The position numbers were made by a program, and so were the translations under genes. The notes below the pieces were generated by a model. It was not told the DNA's origin, did no database searches, and saw only the letters and a list, made by a program, of their open reading frames with translations. A DNA stretch of 27,149 nucleotides from Saccoglossus kowalevskii (taxonomy: Eukaryota > Hemichordata > Enteropneusta > Harrimaniidae): NCBI RefSeq assembly GCF_000003605.2, contig NW_003112501.1:33342-60490 (forward strand), in the 5' to 3' direction. Below, in pieces: positions 19,832 to 27,149 of the stretch; the stretch's first letter is position 1, and each line of letters starts with the position of its first letter.

Positions 19832-22800
19832 GTGAGTATCAATGTTTTTTTTTTGCAGGGGGGGGGGTTATACACCAGCCAATGGTTTACTCCCTTTAGA
19901 AAAGTTTCATGTTGGCGGGGGAGGGGGTCCGGCTATTGGTTAACTTACCTGTTATAAGTACAAATGTTGTGAAAAAAAAAATACAAAAGAATGTACAAAA
20001 CATTAAAGTAAAATTTCATTGATCAAAATCAAAGGGGTAAATCGAATTTTAACCATGTTTCGGGTATAGATTAGGCATAGTACAATAGCTTCCTATTACA
20101 ATTGAGATAGAAAACATGTTTTAAGTACAGGTTCTATAATCACTGTTGTAAGTACATATTACATAAAATTTATATTCTATATTTATTCCAGTCAAGTCCA
20201 TTTTTTATGGTAGCCGTATTTCTGGAAATTATAATTGGTCATCTCCATGGTAATCACAAAATTTACCGCGTAAATGATACGATTAGTTCTATGGGAGCCG
20301 GTATGTTTATGATGTTACTCGCTGGATTAACAAGGTAAAGTGAATTTTAATTTTGATAAATCATTGTCTTAGAACTAATTGGGTCCACAGTACTAGAATT
20401 GTAAAAATAAACGTAACAACTAGCGGCCCTGTAATATGTATATTGCTCTGCGATGACATAGACGACACACGTTATTGTTTGGACAAATGATTTATAGTAG
20501 ATACATTGTGCTAGAATGTATGTTGACAAATGTTAATCATAACGGTATACTTTATAGAATTCGTAGCTACACTAATTATTAACATTTTAGAGCTCTTTTG
20601 TAAAAGGAAAAAACATAAACCAACGATCAGTTGTCAACTTTTATTGTTATGACTACATTTGCATATTTGTTTGCTACATTCAGATATTGTCAATTATTTA
20701 CTTGTTACGAACATCATAGCATTGGTCAAAGACCATTTCAAAATAATCATTGCAGCAATTTATTCATCTATCGATATGCAAATAGGTGTAGATCTAATAT
20801 TGTTTTAAGAGTGACATTCAAATGAGAACTAAGCTGGCTCGGATTGAATGTAATCACGTACACGTACAAGAAGTGACACAATACAAATAAAAACTTAGAC
20901 ATTTACAAAAAGGCTATAAAGGTTATGTTTCTCGTATTTTAATCTACATTTATTAACAATACAGACTGTGATATATCTTGTAATGTCTTTTCTATAGGAT
21001 GTTTGTCCACGCTGCGGAGTTTGTTGTATACATCTGGATTTACAATAATTATCGTGTCGTTGATATTCCTTGGAATTCACCATGGGGATGGTTACTATGT
21101 TTTCTCGGTGTCGATTTAGGATATTATTGGTTCCACAGATTAGCACACGGTATTTACTTCATTCAGTGTCACTTGCTGTCACACTTGCTTCATATTTGTT
21201 TTCCATTTAAATGTACACCTACACATATGGTTAATACTTTGTTTATGGTGTTAGAATTTACGTTAATGATTGATTATGGTACGTGAGCTTTTCATTCACA
21301 CTACAACATTTATGAAAGCTTTATAACCACTGTGAATGACAATGTTTTCCTGTGGCATCTATTCATCACAGAAGTAAATTTCATGTGGGCCGCACATCAA
21401 GTTCATCACAGTTCAGAAGACTATAATTTGGGCACAGCTTTAAGACAGAGTATTCTACAGAGATACACATCGTGGGTAAGTGTCATTAACTACTCTACGT
21501 GCTCAATACACATTGCAGGATTTAACAAGTACCCCGGTGTCATTATATTTATTTGTTTCGGAAAACTTAAATTATTTACAAAATATCAAAACAAGGTGAA
21601 CGTGCATTTTCAATACAAAATTTTGGGTTTTGTTAAATCAACATTTGATGATTGTCTGATTCAGATTTAGCAAATAAAATTATAAGTATTATTTATAAAG
21701 AATGGTACTTATAGGATAGTCCAATGTATGTAAATGTGAGAATTACTGTAACATTTCAGATTTTTGTAGTTATCAACTAGCTACGGACGCCATTCTGACA
21801 TTTTAGAAGCAGCAATGTTCACACATGTCGCGCGCGCACATACACAAACAAAATCAGTACACTACACTGGGGTCACTCAGAGCTAAATAAAACGCAATAT
21901 AACAACATGTTTCAGGTTAAATGAACAATTCAATGAAACTCACATGTATGTGCGATACACAACGAATTATTAAATTAGCATTTTTTTAAGATATATCATA
22001 ACGTCTGCGCAAACGCAGAAGGATAATATGACCTCTTAGAAGTCAATACACAAATATATGAACTACCAATTGCGCAAATCTGATTGGCTAATAGGCTTGC
22101 GAGGTATATACCTTGGCCTGGGTCATTATTTTTATAATATAAGCCGTTGTCAGCGGAGAAGTTATAGGTTCAGACACGGTAACCGTGGTTCAGATTAATA
22201 AAGTAATAATTTTATAAAACAATAATTAAGATAATAGCAATTAATTAATCATTGTTTTTTAGATTTTCTACGTACCAATGGCACTGTTTGTATCGCCATC
22301 AACTGCTTTTGTACATATACAGTTTAATACATTGTATCAATTTTGGATACACACAGAGGTGAGTTTACTTCATTCGTAAATAGTACGCCAGTTGTTACAG
22401 TCTACCTGCGTTTTCTCTGAATGTATTTTATTGGGAATACGATTGGGAATTATTTCATTAATTTTTTTTACTAACAGTTGATTACATCTCTTGGTCCTCT
22501 TGGGTATATTCTTAACACACCAAGTCACCACAGAGTACACCATGGTTAGTAGATGTCTTAAATTTACATACATTTTCGATTTCATGACAAGTTTCATAAT
22601 GAAGTACACTTTTTATGGTCAAGTTACATCAGCATTTGAAATATTATATCATATATATTCCTCATCATGTTTATTTCATAATGTTTATCTATGTATTCGT
22701 GCCCGTGTATAAAACAAATTCAGTTCGTACAATTAAAAAGTTGTATAAAATAGAATTTGACTGAATCATATAGTATATAATATATATAATCATCTTAGGA

Positions 22801-25800
22801 AGAAACCCTTATTGTATTGATAAGAATTATGCAGGAACGTTGATTATATGGGACAGAATATTTGGTAAGTGCATAGTTGTATCAACATGATGGTCTTTCA
22901 TACGTATTTGTTTCTGTTATATTTGTTTAATTTTCCGATGATTTTGAAATAGAAATTTATTTAGTTGTTATTCAGCACTATTCTGGTGTGACCATTAAAA
23001 AAAACTTTTTCAAAATTAATATATATGAGGATGGGTTCTTGTTTATTAGGTACATTTGAACCAGAGAAAGTCCGCATTGTGTATGGATTAGTACATCCGA
23101 TAGCTTCTTGGGATCCTATTTATATACAGGTAAATATTATTTACATGATTATTTTTACAAATTCATAATGATATTTATACAATAATGTAAATACCTGCTC
23201 AACGTAGCCGTTCATTGATCAATTAATATACCTAATGTTGTCAAGCTCTTGTACTTAAAGATTAACACTTTTCATTTCATGTTTTAATCTTTATATGTTC
23301 AGTGTAACTTTATAACATACAACTTGTAATTCTGCTGATTCGTCTTTTCATATGCAAATTTGAAAAGAACAATCAACTCAAAATTAGAGGCGTGTTTCAA
23401 AAGAATATTCATAGCGAAAATAATACCAGTACACCAGTACGTTGTCGCATCGACTGGTTAAGTCTTTTCGTTTATACCTGTAATAATAATATAATGCCTA
23501 TGTAATAATTACATTTTCGATTTGAAACTTCATTCTGTAGAAGATAGTTTTCTGAAATATAGCTTTTATGAGACGTTATGTGAGGTAAATATTGTGGATA
23601 TTTCTATTTGCAAAGCAAGCCATTCACAATTGTGTAAACATACAATTCTAGTTTTAATTTTGAACTCGAAGACATGCACTTTGATTTGTAGTTCACTGAA
23701 AAAAACATTAATTTATATAAACAAATGTTTCATACTTACATATTTTGATTTTATATTTCAGTTTTGTCATTTGATGCATATGTGGAATATGTTCTGCACT
23801 TTACCAGGATTGGGAAATAAACTGTCAGTTGTTTTCAAAGGACCCGGATGGGAGCCTGGGAAACCAAGATGTGGTCTCATTGAAGATTTGCCAAAGGTAA
23901 TGAATTTGTGAATGAATTTGTAAATGAATTTGTGAATGAATGAATGAATGAATGAATGAATAAATGAATGGAAATAATAGACCCATCCGTAGATTAATCA
24001 ACAAAAGTCGTATACGGGGAATTTCAGCTTCATACAAAAAAAAAAGAAATCGGCCAGCAAGGGAGCACAATTTGCACTCATACTATGTCCTCCAAGCTAC
24101 ACAAATATGTCATCAATAAAAAAAATGTTAGTATACTAAATGTCACTAAATTTAGTGCAGTGTTTTGCATCAGTAACTAATAACTATATATTCGTGAACC
24201 GTTTTATATTACAATGCTTGATGGACAATGATTAAATTTATTATATGATATAGTACACAGGGTGGACAAATCAAACGTTTTAATTGAAGTCACATTTGAA
24301 AGTGATTTTGATTTTAATTTTCCCTAAGGTTTATTGGAAACCTTATCCATATTTGTTTCATACCGCTTATAAAAATGTGACATAACATTATTTTTAAAAG
24401 ACTCATATTACATAAAATTAATATTTCAGACTTCTTGATTGAAGCTTCAAATGACAAATCTAGCTGTGTGTGTTTTTATGGAGTTTGGGTATCCAATACA
24501 AGCTGGGCAATTCATCCATTTCTTCTTTGATTAGATTGTATATATCATGAAAGAATGAAATTTCCAGTAAGCCCAAGTTTTTTAATAAGCATCAACAATA
24601 ATGTGACTTACAAAGAACACTATATTGTTAGAAACTTACAAGTTACGTACATGTATACATAATCTTTAACGTTGTACGTCACTGATTGCAAGCAAATAGT
24701 GAAACTCGTGTGTCAAGACCTACAAATTGAATTGCTTATTATAAGTAAAATTGGTAGAGCTTTGGCCATGATATCGCTCATGTCTTGTACTGATTTGGCA
24801 ATGAGTCCAATCACATTAACTTCACTACACCCAGGAATAGACCAGATATGTTGATATTGCAGCCGTTAGGGATAACAGTAGTTAGTTGTCTAATTTTCCT
24901 TGATTCAACAGAAAGGTGAACTAAGTGTGAAGTGTGTTCGTGTGCAGGTACTTCTTTTCAACAATGCGAACACAAACACAGAGCACATAATTATTTCTTT
25001 GGTAAAAAACGTTTTTATAATCCTATACGTTTGTAATTCCACGTGAATGACCATTCATTGAATTCAGCGTATGTTTCATCAAAATAAATAAGTTTTCACA
25101 GAGAACATTTATTATTAATGAATTGAGGAGCACACTCACTTCTACTATGTCCAATGTAGCTGGTTGGGACATGCATTTATGAATATAGTGCATTTTTGCA
25201 ATACTGATATATGATGGCGTAAGTGATTTGTTTCAATTATATTTGTATCCCAACTGGCTGCACCTGGATCTATTTACACAAACTTAGTTTATATGTGTAT
25301 ACTGTTGTTATACAATATTCCTAATAAAATATATACTATACATAATACAAAAGTTTTTTTTTTTGCAGGTGAAGTATCCAGAGCCTAGATATGACAGTAG
25401 ACATTCCTCGTGGGCTGATGGTTATCTTATACTGCATTTTGCATTATTGTATTTGTTATTAGCCGATCTTTCAAACGGACGAGAAGTAAGTTTTTTATGA
25501 ACTTTTATGTAACTATTCAAAATAGCTAGACATTACGAATAACGGGGTACTATACTGTGTACTTCGTAATATAGGCGAATTCCGACTAGTCTAGTATATG
25601 GATTAGAAATGATATATTGTATATTTGGCCAATTATTAACATATATTTATTATATATTGTCCCATCCATTAATTTATGGAATTTCAAATTAATTGTTAAC
25701 ATAAATGAACCCCAAACATAGCCTTGACTATCGTTTTCTTTCTTTCTAGATATTATTACAAAGTGTTTTATTCTGTACTTTGGGATATATGATACTATCA

Positions 25801-26515
25801 CTTACGAGTTTTGGTGCTATATGTGACAAAAAGTAAGAAACAAGCTGTATATTACATATGTAGTAGTCAACATGTATATTTTGTCCATATATTGTACTAT
25901 CAGAAGACACGTCCCTGCGCATCCATTAGATAAGACTATTGCTATATATGTCAGCTGCCAGTATAGTCAATATTGTACTCATATACAGTAATCACAAGTA
26001 AACATACAGACACATATTAAATGATCCTTCATGCAAACTTATTAAATATCAAACTCATACATGCATATTTATAATACACCGTTCATGAGAATGGCACCGT
26101 TTACAACGCTGATATTGTTTTCATATGTGATCACCAGTAAATACAATTAATGTTTTTTTAGACGACTGACTACACAGCCAAAAAGTATTGCATATGTGGA
26201 TGGTATTGCTCACACCATATATGTAATTATTGCGTTACAGTGGCGCTTCGATTTTAGAAGGCGCAAACTATTGCATCACTTTTTCGTTCTGTTCATTTTC
26301 TGTTTAGGCCCTATGCAGCTTTACTGGAATTCATTCGCTGTGCGTTATATTTATTGTGTGACGCTACGTTGACAACGCCCGTAACGCCTTTATTAGGAAT
26401 TGGACAGATATCAACCAAAGCACAGATTTTCAATGGAATATTCACTGTGTCCGCTATCGTATGGTGTATACAAGGAATCAGAGAATATGTCAGTGAAAAA
26501 GCAAAAATACAATAA
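19700..26515 (+). CDS. AGMO: Alkylglycerol monooxygenase, complete (copy 2)
   Basis: Twelve exons: 19700-19831, 20192-20334, 20998-21149, 21372-21475, 22263-22358, 22478-22544, 22799-22864, 23050-23129, 23762-23896, 25369-25485, 25750-25832, 26308-26515. They join in frame to 460 codons plus stop; human AGMO is about 445 residues. AGMO is an ER membrane di-iron-type monooxygenase of the fatty-acid hydroxylase superfamily. It uses tetrahydrobiopterin and O2 to hydroxylate alkylglycerols, which then break down to aldehyde and glycerol. The His clusters are intact: HRLAH (residues 138-142), HQVHH (151-155) and HHRVHH (226-231). The signature [13 protein letters not shown] is near residues 305-317. 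Hydrophobic segments flank the core, with several more at the C-terminus. All introns are GT-AG. Met at 19700 was chosen because upstream codons match nothing; 19709 is an alternative start. Confidence 0.94.
20192..20334 (+). CDS. AGMO: AGMO copy 2, exon B
   Basis: 143 bp. Residues 45-91: a membrane helix ([15 protein letters not shown]), then a loop ending [20 protein letters not shown]. Acceptor TTCCAG, donor GTAAAG; exits with two bases of an Arg codon. Confidence 0.9.
20998..21149 (+). CDS. AGMO: AGMO copy 2, exon C (first His cluster)
   Basis: 152 bp. Residues 92-142, including [19 protein letters not shown] and [16 protein letters not shown], the first metal-binding HxxxH. Acceptor CTATAG, donor GTATTT. 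The open frame continuing past the donor is intron read-through. Confidence 0.93.
21372..21475 (+). CDS. AGMO: AGMO copy 2, exon D (second His cluster)
   Basis: 104 bp. [20 protein letters not shown] and [14 protein letters not shown] are almost identical to human AGMO. HQVHH is the second cluster. Acceptor TCACAG, donor GTAAGT. Confidence 0.94.
21830..22190. other. Palindrome-bearing intron segment
   Basis: In the intron between exons D and E: a CGCGCGCGCA run (about 21828-21838), AGGTATATACCT (22102-22113, perfect palindrome), CACGGTAACCGTG (22175-22187, palindrome) and a CCAAT-type ATTGGCTAAT. It may be a short dispersed element. I see no coding sequence. Confidence 0.5.
22263..22358 (+). 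CDS. AGMO: AGMO copy 2, exon E
   Basis: 32 codons: [20 protein letters not shown] then [12 protein letters not shown], a membrane segment plus the conserved LYQFWIHTE. Acceptor TTTTAG, donor GTGAGT. Confidence 0.93.
22478..22544 (+). CDS. AGMO: AGMO copy 2, exon F (third His cluster)
   Basis: 67 bp: [20 protein letters not shown] then HH plus the first base of Gly. HHRVHH is the third cluster. Acceptor TAACAG, donor GTTAGT. Confidence 0.93.
22799..22864 (+). CDS. AGMO: AGMO copy 2, exon G
   Basis: 66 bp: [20 protein letters not shown] then F, the strongly conserved block after the His clusters. Acceptor CTTAG, donor GTAAGT. Confidence 0.93.
23050..23129 (+). CDS. AGMO: AGMO copy 2, exon H
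   Basis: 80 bp: [20 protein letters not shown] then WDPIYIQ. Acceptor TATTAG, donor GTAAAT. Confidence 0.92.
23762..23896 (+). CDS. AGMO: AGMO copy 2, exon I
   Basis: 45 codons, with [19 protein letters not shown], matching human KFSVIFKGPGWGPGKPRLG. Acceptor TTTCAG, donor GTAATG. Confidence 0.93.
23897..23975. repeat. (TGAA)n microsatellite
   Basis: ATGAATTTGTGAATGAATTT-type units grade into perfect TGAA repeats, starting right at the exon I donor. The interruptions suggest an old, still-changing array. Confidence 0.9.
23976..25368. other. Intron I-J of AGMO copy 2
   Basis: About 1.4 kb, AT-rich, no coding or repeat structure that I can recognise. It ends in a T9 tract and the GCAG acceptor. 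Confidence 0.7.
25369..25485 (+). CDS. AGMO: AGMO copy 2, exon J
   Basis: 39 codons: [20 protein letters not shown] then a hydrophobic helix ([13 protein letters not shown]). Acceptor TTGCAG, donor GTAAGT. Confidence 0.9.
25750..25832 (+). CDS. AGMO: AGMO copy 2, exon K
   Basis: 83 bp: a transmembrane helix, [20 protein letters not shown]. Acceptor TTCTAG, donor GTAAGA; exits in phase 2. Confidence 0.9.
26162..26307 (+). other. Possible alternative 5' extension of the last exon
   Basis: A strong acceptor (T7 then AG at 26160-26161) opens a frame compatible with exon K. It reads [20 protein letters not shown] and on to a stop at about 26371-26373, in a different frame from exon M. The first part loosely resembles the exon M start ([17 protein letters not shown]). 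It could give an alternative C-terminus or be a relic of exon duplication. Confidence 0.3.
26308..26515 (+). CDS. AGMO: AGMO copy 2, last exon (M) with stop
   Basis: Entered at GTTTAG|G, it reads [20 protein letters not shown], aligned with human PKAAIMETLRCLMFLMLY, then [15 protein letters not shown] and [13 protein letters not shown] stop (26513-26515). The homologous last exon in copy 1 supports this acceptor. Confidence 0.9.
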
Positions 26516-27149
26516 ATTTATTAACGTTATTTACGTTAATGACACCCAAATTGGCAACCAGATTAATTAAGAGCCATACGAAAAAAACTCAATATTTCTT
26601 GTTCTGTTGTACCTACACATGACATACATACATGAACAAATATTGTAGATACACCATTTATAATCCTTTAACTTTCACAAAACATTAGTTTGGATATGAA
26701 TCGCTTTCAACTGAACAATGCACAAATTATTCACGTTTTCAACATTTATCAAATTATTTTGTTTGGACAAATACACTATATTATGTTATGTTATATACAC
26801 GTTTTGAATGTATTGCAAATATGAACAATTGAATAGTATTTTATTAATAATATATTTGCGTTATGTCATAATAATTTATAAATTGACATTGTTACCTTAA
26901 TAGATTTGTTATTTGAAAATGTAGCAAAATATAGTGAAAATAACTCAAGAAAAATATAGTTTTGTGATTTTTGTGCTTCTGAATTGACACGAATAGTTTG
27001 ACTGTCGTGATAATAAACAGAATCTGATAACACGTTGTGACAGCTTTAGGGGAATTCAATGAGTTTTGTCAATAGTACTGTGCAGCTTATATTCTGTGAA
27101 ATCTTGTAAATGTTTCTGTTAGTCATACTACCCCTACGAGTAGATTAAC
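26516..27149. other. 3' flank of AGMO copy 2
   Basis: AATAAA overlaps the stop codon (26511-26516) and another lies at 27012-27017. The latter would give a 3' UTR of about 500 bp. No other gene seen up to the right edge. Confidence 0.5.

Noticed and set aside
21150-21286. Extension of exon C past 21149 (His-rich tail HLLSHLLH)
   Set aside because: The family continues HRLAHEVNxMWA, which is encoded in exon D; the extension is intron read-through past a GT donor.

Overview
This is a piece of an animal nuclear genome, AT-rich (introns especially) with small exons, GT-AG introns, minisatellites and several classes of retrotransposon. There is no operon structure and nothing prokaryotic. The repeat types seen (non-LTR RTs, a Penelope-like RT, degenerate 'accaagt...atcggt' repeats) are common in marine invertebrates. 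I would guess a lophotrochozoan or similar invertebrate, but the sequence alone does not settle the species.

The host genes are two plus-strand copies of alkylglycerol monooxygenase (AGMO/TMEM195), a membrane-bound fatty-acid-hydroxylase-superfamily enzyme that cleaves ether lipids. The downstream copy (19700-26515) can be assembled from 12 exons into a complete 460-residue protein with all three histidine clusters. The upstream copy (1436-7622) shows only its last six exons. Their phases equal those of the matching downstream exons and all frames are open, so it looks like an old, diverged tandem paralogue whose 5' half lies left of the window. The exons of both copies were missed by simple ORF calling because most are under 150 bp.

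Layout: 1-511, degraded LINE ORF1, minus strand. 713-1091, 66-bp minisatellite. 1436-7622, 3' half of AGMO copy 1; its introns hold a minus-strand LINE fragment (about 1530-2640) and a 1.1-kb element with long inverted repeats (about 5555-6690). 7623-10030, intergenic DNA including a compact promoter-like or solo-LTR-like block on the minus strand. 10030-16310, a nested retroelement pile: a plus-strand LINE RT with a damaged active site, a decayed Penelope-like element (PLE) joined to its 3' end, and a non-autonomous LTR element inserted inside the PLE reverse transcriptase with a GTAT target duplication. A 50-N gap sits in the right LTR and is flanked by the same 365 bp on both sides, so it is almost certainly an assembly artefact. 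16560-19690, degenerate repeats, a GC-richer patch with NRF1-like sites and a TATA box, then a repeat rich in TATAAATA-like motifs just before AGMO copy 2. 26516-27149, 3' flank.

I found no new multi-gene system. The points most worth following are the retained tandem AGMO pair, a possible alternative last-exon acceptor in copy 2, and the nested retroelement structure with its assembly error.
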